A stretch of 64,000 bases of DNA from Mucor racemosus (lineage: Eukaryota > Mucoromycota > Mucoromycetes > Mucorales > Mucoraceae): positions 1,178,001 to 1,242,000 of the forward strand of contig JAPEHQ010000009.1 in NCBI GenBank assembly GCA_027405735.1, written 5' to 3'. Below, one piece after another: positions 1-10,707 of this stretch. A model generated the notes under the pieces. It did not search any database. It had not been told where the DNA came from and saw nothing but the letters and a program-made list of their open reading frames with translations. Within the stretch, counting starts at the first letter, position 1. Each line of letters begins with the position of its first letter. Position numbers and translations under genes: made by a program.

Positions 1-477
1 AAATTAGTAATGAATCAGTTCTTCAACTGTCTAATAAAAACAGGATATCGTTTATTTAGATATACAGTAAAAGTATGGCCTATTATATTGATTTGAGATT
101 GAGATTCGGAGATGTAATTTAAAACACTATTGAGCCATTAGATCTGTTTGATATTATCGATGGATTGAAATGGATCAATTATAATTTAACCGTGCTTGCA
201 AAGCTTGTGAGTTGTCTTGTTTCAATGCTGCGCTAAATGTGCTTGGATGTTGATTTGATAGCTACTTAATTGATTAACTGCTGGGATAAAATAAGATGGT
301 GTCATAATTGAGGTCCAAGCTTTTTTGGTAATTATTGAATTAAACTTGGTACGCTAGGAGTTTTTCATATCCGATGATATCAAGACTTTGCACTTCAATA
401 CATGTCGTAGTCAATAGATTTTAAGATGTATTAATACTGTAGAAGTCGATAACGTATGATACTATCTAGGTGGCATA
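1..477. other. Non-coding flank, nothing recognised
   Basis: AT-rich sequence with no open frame, splice-bounded exon or repeat that I could match elsewhere in the window. It lies outside the left arm of the transposon that follows; the expected CACTA terminus of that arm is not visible here, so the terminal 100 bp or so has been lost or diverged. Confidence 0.5.
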
Positions 478-2481
478 CAAAACACATGGACACAACAAAA
501 GAAACTGCACACTAGCAAAACAAAAAGCCTGTATGTGGAGGATTAAAAATTCTGTCCGTGTGAATAATGACATTAATCCCATGATAGTAGAATTGCCCAT
601 AAGCATATCTTTATCCCTATTTGTGCATCATAATAAAATCTGACTATAAGCATAATGAGCTGATCGTATGGGCACAAATTGGTTTATACATGAGCATTGT
701 GCCGTTCTCAAAATTTCATTGCATTTTTTACTAGAATATGGTTTTAAATTATATTTGCTTTCATTAATATATATTACAGATAATACAATCCAATAAATTT
801 TTGTTGTAGAGCAATAAATACAACTGCCAATATATTCACAATTATTATTATCATTTGTAAATGTGTTTATAGCTATAATTTTTGTAGCAATAATGGTTTT
901 TTTTGCTCGAGCATAAACTTAAATAACACTTTCTGTTTAAATTTATATGCAAACCAAACCTAAGGTTATACATGTTACTTTATCACATATAAAATTTAAA
1001 CAAATTAACGATTTTTAAACTTACTATCTTAAATTACGATTGTCAGCTGTAAGATTTGTTTCCAAGCATAGCTACGATCAAAACTATGGCTATTATTAGC
1101 CAAGACATCAGACTATTCTTTTTTTGTGTTTCTATATCGTTTGAAATTGTATCACTTTTCTGGAACATTTTGTGGGTCTGCAGTAGCCAGTTCTAGCTTT
1201 GCATTGATCAGATATAAATATGATTGCCTTCGATTTGATCTTGTAATCACAAAATACGTCCAATAATACGGTAGTAAATAATGATATTTGACCTTAGAAT
1301 GCGGTTAAATGAAACTTTAAGTCTTTAATATAGACTGTTACCTATATTAAAAGCATTAGTCTCTTGTGTTAGCATGCTTATTTAGATAAAAGAAAAGGAT
1401 ATCGGCTTGATAATAGTATGATATACCTTATCAAACAGTGAATATATTCTCAGAATAATATGAAAACAAAAAGAGAGAAACAACACAGGTAGAAAAGGAT
1501 TTTCAAGGCTTTACATTATTTAGTGCAATTAAAACCCTGCTAAATTGCACATTTCAGCCAATGTCAAAAGCAGTATTACGGCGTATGAACCATAAACTAA
1601 ACAACATAGGCAATATCTGTTATCATAAAAACATACATTATTCTACCAGAAAAATTGCCTGTCATATTATACATTTATTAAAAAATTGCAAAAGCGAGCC
1701 CGTAGAGCGACGCCGTAATTGAGTATAACAAAGTTGAACGACTAAGTCTCTTATACTATTATGGTATATCTAAGTTTTAAATAAAAAGGTGTTTTTTTTT
1801 TTTACTTTTCTTATATTTAACCACGTACGGTCTGAAAATTCAGTTTTTGTAGCGGACATTTTCGGGGCTCATTTTATCCTTACTAACACTCATGGTTTTG
1901 ATCAAAAAATAGAAAAATTAAATTTTGATACCAAAATCAACGTTTAAATATACTACATTGTGAGAGAAAATTGTAGCTATAGATAATACACATTTTATAA
2001 AAGCTTAACATTAAATATTAAGTAATGAAACTTTGTACTTTTGTCCCAAAAACGGGATTTTGGTTTAAGGATTTTCATGTAATATTTTGCAATAAAAAGG
2101 TTTGTTATTTTTTATTGAGCAAATAGAACGCTAAATTCTGTATATATGCATATTTTTTGCTTTTATAATTGATAGTATAATTATCTCTAGATTTGTAAAA
2201 TCAGAAAAAAAAAATTAAAAAATGTCAAAATTGACGATCTGGACAAAAATAATTTTCGAAATAAATATTCCGCTTATAGGCCTTGTAAGTCTTAAAAATA
2301 AGAGATTTTACGATATTTGGGAACTTTTTCAAGAATTTACGATGCTGTACCCACTTCATCCAAGCTTATTACTCTAAATCTTTATAAATGTTAATATTGT
2401 ATGGAAGTTTATTTGATGATAATATAGTCTTACTTTATAATTGTTGCGCTAGAGGTAATTTATATAAATTTTTAATCTTAC
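478..2481. repeat. Left inverted arm of CACTA-type element
   Basis: Pairs in inverted orientation with 4720-6852. Landmarks visible in both: the GCCTGTATGTG block near 521 and 6700, the TGCCCATAAGCATATC block near 594 and 6620, the block near 1600 and 5620, and the block near 1845-2030 and 5200-5390. It ends at a CTTAC at 2477-2481, which is the reverse complement of the splice donor that follows the dynein exon in other copies. Related repeat segments recur at 22315-23030, 47790-48490 and 49140-50605. Confidence 0.75.
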
Positions 2482-2862
2482 CCGCATTACGGCGCAAGGT
2501 CGATTTGATTTATGGACATTGCCCATTAAGAAGGGAACTCAACCATAAAAGTATATGCAAAGTCCATAATATTAGGGATTTTGGACCTTGACACTTATTT
2601 TATCTACAAAATCCATAAAAGTAGGGTCATTCTTTTTCAAAAACAAAAATTAACTTCAGATTTTAAATGAGAATGCAGATGATTATTCTTTCAAGAAAAA
2701 TATTAAAACTGTTGCCACGGCAAATATTAGATTTTTGGGATAATAATAGACTAATTTATTAAAAAAGAAACGTAAAATCTAAATCATAGTTTTATATGTA
2801 CCAACAGAAAAAGAAAATAGCAAGAAGACCTTTCACAATAATAAGGCAGACAGCTCAATTTA

Positions 2863-4620
2863 CTACATTGGTGAACCTAAAATATCACTTAGTTTGCCAG
2901 GCTTCCTTTTGTCAAGTTTTTCACCAAATACAGCATATAGCCAGATGATTTTATAAGTGCCTTCATTATTATCTTTGTAATTAACTAAATCCACATTATA
3001 AAGTATATCTTCTACATCAAAAACTGCATACCGATCATCATCTACGTAACTCTCAACAATTGGAACCCCAAATTTGTCCATGGAATCTCCAGGCTTGTTC
3101 ATAAAGAGTTTTCCAATTGCTAAGAATCTTGTTACACCACAATGCAAATGAGTGAAATAGCATAGAACTTCTGAAACAAACCAAACATCCTGATGCCTTA
3201 CACCTCCATATCTGCTTGCAATAAACATGACATAATGACCGGCCCTTGAAGTCAAATTTCTTCTTGATCTGAATAATGATGAAGAATAAACAGTAGAATC
3301 CAGCCAAAGACGAAAATGTAGTCTGATTTTTCTGTTCTCAATCACATTGCTAACATTATTGGGCAATCTTGAATAGTATGACTTCAAGGTTGACTCCACT
3401 TGACTCCCAGAAACACCATGGCATATCTCACAATTATCAGAACCAATGTACTCTTCTTCCTTCTTTACAGGCTCCCATAACTGAGGTGCACCTCTACAAC
3501 CTGACGGATGCGAAATATTTGTGCTATCATATTTGTCTGCCATATCAAGTCCTCTTGTATCCTCTTTCAACTGCTTGATCAAATTACTATTATAATTGGT
3601 TAGCTTTAGCAATAAATTTCTTGCATTAATACTCATTTTTGTTTTTGCTGCAATTAAATTGGAAAACTTCTTGATAGCCTTCCTCTCAGTGGAACGAGTA
3701 CTCGAAGCCTTTATAGGGCCCAACATTTTAGTAATGTGACATAAATGAGCGTGATAATGGTTATTTGCCGTAAACACACGATCATTGATACCCTTCTTTC
3801 TTACTTAATCTAAGGAGCACATTCCATCTCGAAAAACATCTAATTCAACAATATACAAATATCAGCCAGTTATGCAAACACTATCAATAAAAATTACTTA
3901 CAATCTGATCTTAGTAAGATCCCTTGTTTCAATACGCCATTAAAGAGCCAAAGCGCAACCATTGATTAAATACATCAATGCCTCTCTTACATCACCATCC
4001 TCCAATCTCCATAATATAATTGATGGAAGAGCGTACAAAAATGTATTCAATCAATCAATCAATCCCGCCGTTATACCCTCTGTTTATTGAAGTCCATGAG
4101 CCTTGAAATGTTGTTGGTATCCTTGATCTTGACCCATTGATTCATCTACTTATATCCTCAATAATTTCGCCTTTTGGAAAGGAATCTCTTTTAAAGCGAA
4201 AAGCGCATTTGTCGTAATTTTGAACGTTATATTTGTGGAAACACCTCTCGTTTGAGTTTGGGTCAAGCATGTTGAAAACAAATGGAGAAATGCGTCTTGA
4301 AATCAAAAGGAACTCGCCTAAATAAAAAAAAAACAGAAACCTGAAAAGGTGCTCATGTTTACTATCGCTAGTGGAAGAGCTGGCATGCGAGTGTTCTATT
4401 AAACTCAATTAATGATTTACGCATACAGTATCTCTCGTGATTCACATTTATCGAGTTTTTTTGACACTTACAGGATCCCCGTTTTTTAATTGTTCTATTG
4501 TGCGATAAGGAGACGACACCTCGTTATTCAAAAAGTAAATGCCATTTCTGTTACTACCACCAGCAGCACATTGACCTTTTGTAGTACACATTCGTCGGCA
4601 ACCAAAGGTAGATTGATGTC
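2863..4620 (-). pseudogene. tnp2-family (CACTA/Plavaka-like) transposase, decayed
   Basis: Two recognisable exons remain on the minus strand. The upstream one (4620-4472) has an AG acceptor, a GTAAGT donor and encodes a Cys motif (GCRRMCTTKGQC) followed by a GIYFL segment, as in the zinc-like Cys region of tnp2 transposases. The downstream one (ORF 3777-2863, about 304 residues) starts FTANNHYHAHL and continues with GPIKASSTRSTER, the pattern seen near the end of tnp2 proteins (an FT-N-H block, then GP, then a stretch ending in ER). Between them, at about 3860-4440, frames are broken by several stops and no continuous coding path can be built, so the catalytic core is not intact. The 3777-2863 frame could still be translated by itself, but I see no promoter. 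Family assignment is by motif memory; a profile search would settle it. Confidence 0.65.
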
Positions 4621-4692
4621 CTATATAAAATCAATAGAGTTTTTTTAGAATACATAACCAAAATTTAAATTTCTATGCATGATCGCTTCCCT

Positions 4693-4719
4693 TTTTATGT
4701 TTATGATGATAATGGAGAG
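4693..4719 (+). pseudogene. Remnant 3' end of captured dynein intermediate chain exon
   Basis: About 27 bp immediately before a GTAACA donor match the end of the dynein-like exons at 22086-22314 and 50606-50840 (codons reading FYVYDD then ending in GAG before GT). The downstream intron sequence is shared with those copies. Only the exon tail survives here. It marks the inner boundary of the right transposon arm. Confidence 0.55.
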
Positions 4720-6852
4720 GTAACACTAAAACTCAATGTAAATGATCTCTAATGCAATAATTATAAAGCAATACTATATTATCATTAAATAAACTACAAC
4801 ACAATATTAACATGTGTAAAGGTTTCGAATAATAAGCTTGAACCAAGTGGGTACAGCATCATTAATTCTTGGAAAGGTACTCAAGTATTATAAAATCTCT
4901 TATTTTTAAGACTTACAAGGCTTATAAGCGGAACATTAATTTAGAAAATTATTTTCGTCCAGATCGTCAATTTTGACATTTTTTAATTTTTTTTTTCTGA
5001 TTTTACAAATCTAGAGATAATTATACTATCAATTATAAAAGCAAAAAATATGCACATATACAGAATTTAGCGCTCTATTTGCTCAATAAAAAATAACAAA
5101 CCTTTTTATTGCAAAATATTACATGAAAATCCTTAAACCAAAATCCCGTTTTTGGGATAAAAGTACAAAGTTTCATTACTTAACACTTAATGTTAAGCTT
5201 TTATAAAATGTGTATTATCTATAGCTACAATTTTCTCTCATAATGTAGTATATTTAAACGTTAATTTTGGTATCAAAATTTAATTTTTCTATTTTTTGAT
5301 CAAAATCATGAGTGCTGGTAAGGATAAAATGAGTCACCAAAAATGTCCGCTACAAAGTCTAAATTTTCAGACCGTACGTGGTTAAATATAAGAAAAGTAA
5401 AAAAAAAAAAAACGCATTTTTATTTAAAACTTAGATATATATCATAGTCTAAGGTCTAACAGACTTAGCAGTTTGATCTTGCTATGATGCTCAATTACGG
5501 TGTCGCTCTGCGGGCTCGCTTTTCCGGTTTTTTAACGAATCTATAATATCACAGACGGTTTTTATGGTGGAAAAATGTATGTTTCTATGATAACAGATAT
5601 TGCCTATTCCATTTAGTTTATGGTTGATATGCTGTAATGCTGCTTTTACATTGGTCGAAATGAGCAATTTAGCAAGGTTTTAATTGCGCTAAATAATGTA
5701 AAGCCTTGAAAATCCTTTTCTATGTGTGTTGCTTCTCTCTTTTTGTTTTTATATTCCAAGGATATTATTTACCGTTTGATAAGGCATATCAGACTATCAA
5801 GCTAGTATTATTTTCGTTTATCTGAGTATTCATGCTAACACAAGAGATCAATGTTTTAATATAGGTAGCAGTCGTTATGTTAGAGACTAATATTTTTATT
5901 TAATCGCATTCTAAGATCAAACATTATTATTTACTACTGTATTGTTAGACGTATTTCTTGATTACCAGATCAAATCGACGGCAATGACAGTTATATCTAC
6001 TCAATGAAAAGCTAGAGCTGGCTACAAACTCACGAAATGTTTCAGAAAAGTAATGACATTTCAAATAATATAGAAACACAAAAAAAGGATAATCTAATGT
6101 CTTGCCTAATACCTAATAACCTTAGTTTTGATCGTAGCTATGCTTGAAAACAAATCTTTTTATAGCCGACAATCGTAAACTAAAATAGTAGGTTTAAACA
6201 AGATTAATTTGTTTAAATTTTATGTGTGATAAAGTAACATCTATAGCCTTATATTTAGCTTGTATATAAATTTAAGCAGTAGATGTTATTTAAGTTTATG
6301 CTCGAGTAAAAACCACTGTTGTTGTAAACATTATAGTTATAAACATATTTACAAATGATGATAATAATCGTAAATACATTGGCCCTTGCATGTATTGCTC
6401 TACATCAACAACGTATTGTTGAATTGTATTGTCTATAACCTATATTAATAAAAGCAAATGTAATTTAAAAACCCATTATTCCAGTAAAAAATGCAATGGA
6501 ATTTTGAGAACGGCACGATGCTCATGTACAAACCAATTTGTGCCCATACGATCAGCTCATTATTATGGTCATGGTAAGATTTTACTATTGTGCACAAATA
6601 GGGATAGTGATATGCTTATGGGCAATTCTACTATTATGCACGCATGGGATTAATGTCATGCACATGGACAGAATTTATAATTCTGCACATACAGGCTTAG
6701 CGTTGTGCTCGTGTGCCGTTTTTTTTTGTTGTGCCCATGTGCATCTTGTTATCTTTTTAGCCATATTCAATGGGCACAACAGTTCAGGCTATAGTGTGCA
6801 GCCCACCTGGGCACAACGAAATCATCTTGTGCAGCACAGGTCGGCTGTAGTG
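4720..6852. repeat. Right inverted arm of CACTA-type element
   Basis: Inverted counterpart of 478-2481, and the more complete of the two arms because it reaches the CACTA terminus at 6852. Its outer 370 bp (6480-6852) holds a dense set of short motifs (TGTGC, GGGCAC, TGCCCAT and their complements), described separately. The two ORFs that cross 6429-6864 are made of these motifs and are not genes. Confidence 0.75.
6480..6852. repeat. Subterminal motif array of the CACTA-type element
   Basis: Around a dozen short motifs related to GTGCCCAT, TGTGCA and GGGCACAA occur in both orientations, spaced at roughly 15-40 bp, ending at the CACTA terminus. A diverged counterpart lies at about 478-680, and the other terminus type (19685-19800 and 52600-52703) has similar GGGCAT/TGCACAAA words. 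In known CACTA elements such subterminal repeats bind the element's DNA-binding protein; that role here is inference. Confidence 0.55.
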
Positions 6853-8462
6853 ATGGGTTATTGAGTGTATTCGATAAGTAGTTTGAACAACAAGTTTGTT
6901 ACCTGCTATTTACTCCTACTAAGGTCAGTAAGCTCATCAGTTTTCGCCGAATATGGATTCATATGAGTTTCTGTTGCAATAGCAAGTACTTCTAGTGTTG
7001 ATGCATAGAATTGCAAAAGGTTTAGCGTCCTCGAGTTGCTGTGAAAATGAGGAAATGAAAACGCGTACTTGTTTAAATTTGTTTTATATATATTGTTTTA
7101 GATATTTTTTGAAATTTTTTATAGAATCAAATAATGGTTCGAAACTGAATTTTGAAGTTGCAATCAATGTGTAGTAGTTGTACGAATAAGATATATTTAC
7201 TTCATTAGTTAACAACTGTTTTTGAAGAAGTATAACTCAATTTTTGATAAGAAATTTGTCTTCCTCTGCTTAAAAAAATAAAGCGGCCAGAAAAATTGCT
7301 TCTGATCAATGAATATTGATTCAAATTGACTGAAATTTAAAAGATATACTGCAATGCTTTTAATGTTTATTGTTATTATTTGGAAACTTTGGATATCTAA
7401 TATTGATGGTGCTTACAACTGATGAAGTAAAGTTGTAAGCCAAATTATTGGACTCAAAACATATCTCAGAATAGTAATGTTCATTGAATTAGTTAAGAAT
7501 GAAAATAAGGCTACTTTAAATCAATTTTCGATTCTCCTCGTTCCTCCTATTGTATTGCGATAAAAATTATCTTTCGTGTATATATACTTACAACCAATTT
7601 TGTTATATCTCCCCAGAGGATTTAGTTGGATTGTCCTCCCATATAAGATGTAGGTTCAATCATAAAGACAAAATTGAAAAAATCATGACTAGATCGAGAG
7701 ACTAAATTTTGCATCAATTAGAGATCAAGTAGCACTGTCTAAATAACCAAAAAATAGCAGAAAAGTCATATTTCAACAGCTTTCTATTCACTGAAAAAGA
7801 AATACAAGAAGGATGATGTATATTAAAAAATGAAGAATTAAGTGGAGCTTTATGATTTCAATTATTGTCCTAGCTTATCATGATATCCCTCATCAGGCAC
7901 CTCAATTCTAATTTTAGACTCAGGCGCTTAAAGGTTGTTCTGGTCCATAATGCATGCTTATCAAAAACTACATTCTTGATGATGCTGTTCAGTATGATAG
8001 CTACCGATTTGTATTATTCCTTCTTGTTTATCGGTTAAAAAGGATGTCGTTTTTTTATACAAAATAATCGAATATCCAAACTGAAATTTATTTAAAATTC
8101 TGTGGCTCACTGAGAGAAAAATTGTTCATTGAATTTAATGCAACTCATAATACAGATACGAAAAGATTCATATGATCTATGGTATTTGTAGCATTTCGGA
8201 TATATGTAAATATTTTTGGTGTATATTACATAACTTTAGAGTAGAAAAAAAAATGTGCATAAACCAAGATTAATCATTATTTTGGCCAAAGAACAAAAAA
8301 AGCGATGATATTTATATTACAGTTAATAGGAAAAAAAATATATATATATATATATATGTATAATAAAGGAAAGTGAGAGGGGAAAGGGGAGGGGTTAAAG
8401 GCATTATTAATTAGCGAAATAGCTACAAATATTCTGTCTTCATATATAATACAATGAGCTTA
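6853..8462. other. Intergenic gap, no gene seen
   Basis: 1.6 kb between the transposon and the stop codon of the VAC7-like gene. It contains AT-rich sequence and an AT dinucleotide tract at about 8338-8357. A GGTTCAATC word near 7650 recalls a tRNA B box but no cloverleaf folds around it. The last 100 bp or so presumably hold the 3' UTR of the minus-strand gene. Confidence 0.5.
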
Positions 8463-10531
8463 TCATGTATTATTCATTGTTTGATTATCGTTATAATAAT
8501 CTGCGGCTGTAGTTATAACAGTGTGGTTATCACCATAGCTCAAACAAAACCCTTGATCGGGATCTTCGGATACCTTGTCGGTCGTTGGGTCCACACGCAC
8601 CACATCACATATAGCAATTGATTGAGGATATGGGCTTAAAAATGCCAATGGTCTATATTTGAATACACCTCTGACCACAAGTCCGTATGGGTACCGGATG
8701 ATGCGAGACCTATATGTCATATACAACCTGTTAATCATCAGTATAAATCTCATATCAAGTAATAAATACCATCGTTCATTTCCACTTTTATCAGCACCAG
8801 GCGATTTAATGCGAATTTGACTGATGGCAGTAACCGGGTTTTTCGATATCAAGGATGAAGGAAAAGATAATGGTTCATCAAAATGATAAAAACCGCCCAA
8901 GTACTCTGCAGGATCTACGCCTCGTGCAATGGGGGGTAAAGAATCCATGGGGACTACCTGACTAAATGCAAATACACTGATATCTGCTTCTGCTACATGA
9001 ACTGTCCAAATGTTTGAATTAATAGCATTGATATGCAAATCAAATATGAGTTCCTTATCAGATGATAGAACACGACTAATTTCTACATCTACTTCTTCAA
9101 GTGGTTTTGCAAGGTATGTTATACATAAAAACAATACGACCACGAGTGATATTAGAAAAAGCAAGATATTTCGTAATAATCGTGAACTTGTTTATAGGTA
9201 AAGTTAGTGTTTTTTTGATGCAGTACCTCTTTTTTTTTTTCTATTTACCATGCATTTGTTTGTTTTCTACGCCTATTTGGTTGTGTTTGCTGCTGTTGTT
9301 GTTGCTGTGATCTTCTGGTTGGGAGAGGTTGAGTAGCCAACAAATGCTGAGCTTCTTCATCATCTGTTGTGTATCCACCATCGCCACTGAGGCCATAATT
9401 TGTATATAACTTGCGTCTACTCCCGGCTCCACTTTGATATAAAGGAGGGCTATGCTTACCATCAAACCAATCTTTTGTCTGATTATAAGGATGGTCCATT
9501 ACGTAACTTCTAAGCTTTGGACGAGCAAAATGTTCTTCTCTTTGCTGTTTATAAATTCCTTTTGAATCTGATTTGCTTTTGAATAAGATGGGACGAAGTA
9601 GATCCCCTAAAAAGCCCGAAGAAGATTTTGTTGGCATCAAATCTTGTTGAGAAGAATTGTTTATAAATGACCGTGTTGATTGAGGTCTATAAAGCGATGA
9701 AGGTGTAATACGATGAATAGTGTCTGTTGAACTCATATGATATGTAGTTGTTGTTTCTGTATTATTGCCACTGTAAGGATACACATATTGCTCGTTCTCA
9801 TCGGAGTCTACCAAGGTGTTATTTTTGAGTGAAATGTTAATTTTACCATATTCATTTAAAACAAACCTTCTACATTAGATACTGCATCAACTAAATTTCT
9901 ATGAAACACTTCTGAAGGTGTGGCTGTACCACTCATCGGTGGCAATTTTTTCCTCTTGATAGTACTTCGACGATCCTATAATAAGGTTATTTTTTATGTC
10001 ATTCAAAAAGAAAGACAAGTATGTCAATTGTTTTATCTTATTTACTTCAGTTTTAGTAGGTTTTATTGATTTAGTCATTAATGGAGTACTTTGACTTGGC
10101 ATAGTACTTATTGTAGAAGCTGTAGTAGGCGTTGAAGGGCCACTCATTGATTGGATAGTAGCTACGGTTGGTAATGTTACGGAAGTTGTTAATGGTGGAA
10201 TTGTTGTACTCTTATTATTATTATTATTATTGCTGTTGTTAGATGGATCATTTTGTTCTTCAATTGGAGGTGGCGTTGTTACTAATGGAGGAGATATAGG
10301 TGTTGAATTACTAGCACTAGGAGGATGAGGAATATTAGCCGAACAACTAGAATCAAAACGAGCTTTTTCTATGGTTAAATTTTTATTAAAATCAGTTGTT
10401 GATACAGGTGCAAATTTTTTATCTGCGTGTGTAGTTGTAGCATATTTTGGTAATATTGGTCTTTTTTCCTGTTGTGGTTGAGATTGAGTAGTTGACTCTT
10501 CTTCAGATTCTTCGCCGTTGTTCACGGGCAT
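8463..10531 (-). CDS. VAC7: VAC7-like vacuolar PI(3,5)P2 regulator
   Basis: Four exons (10531-10046, 9975-9867, 9807-9249, 9186-8463) splice to a 625-residue protein. Introns of 70, 59 and 62 nt have GT-AG ends, and the last shows CTAAC near its 3' end. Residues 1-160 are low-complexity Ser/Thr/Pro/Asn. Exon 2 encodes DRRSTIKRKKLPP, GTATPSEVFH and DAVSNVED, continuing as SDENEQYVYPYSG, the conserved motif upstream of the membrane segment in fungal Vac7 proteins. A single TM helix follows at about 388-410, then a lumenal domain with YHFDEPLSF and a VVRGVFKY segment typical of the family. Vac7 sits in the vacuolar/endolysosomal membrane and activates the Fab1 PI3P 5-kinase, so this gene should help control vacuole size and osmotic response. 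The start is the first ATG of exon 1, preceded by a CT-rich leader (the GA tract at 10588-10612 on the plus strand). Confidence 0.85.
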
Positions 10532-10587
10532 ATTATTTTTGTGTTTAAATGTAAGGAATGATGAGTATAATACAAAGAGGAAAAGAA

Positions 10588-10588
10588 A

Positions 10589-10612
<24 letters not shown>
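10588..10612. repeat. GA microsatellite in the leader of the VAC7-like gene
   Basis: A run of about 12 GA dinucleotides within a longer purine-rich stretch (10575-10636), 57 bp or more upstream of the VAC7 start codon. On the transcribed strand it is a CT tract, as often found in fungal 5' leaders. Confidence 0.8.
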
Positions 10613-10620
<8 letters not shown>

Positions 10621-10707
10621 GAGAAGAGAAGAAAAAAAATATAGCAGTTTATATTTATTATTATGCAGGAATTGGGAAGTGGGTGTAGTGGATATAGTAT
10701 AGTAAGT

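Larger units (their letters stand above)
478..6852 (-). mobile_element. CACTA-type DNA transposon with about 2-kb inverted arms
   Basis: Two arms (about 478-2481 and 4720-6852) are inverted copies of one another over most of their length, including AT-rich and motif-rich parts. The right end, read on the minus strand from 6852, begins CACTACAGCCGA, matching the CACTA superfamily terminus; a second copy of the family ends CACTACGGCCGA at 52703. The core between the arms carries decayed exons of a tnp2-type transposase on the minus strand (2863-4620), the transposase class that mobilises CACTA elements. The left arm lacks the last 110 bp or so, so no target-site duplication can be tested. Each arm is itself the right half of a larger family member that carries a dynein exon, so this copy is probably a composite rather than the founding form. 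Confidence 0.75.

Noticed and set aside
6429..6864. Two overlapping ORFs of 74 and 108 codons
   Set aside because: They are translations of the subterminal motif array of the CACTA-type element; both frames are built from the same short repeated words.
7600..7670. tRNA-like B-box sequence (GGTTCAATC)
   Set aside because: No matching A box at the right distance, no acceptor stem and no anticodon loop can be folded.
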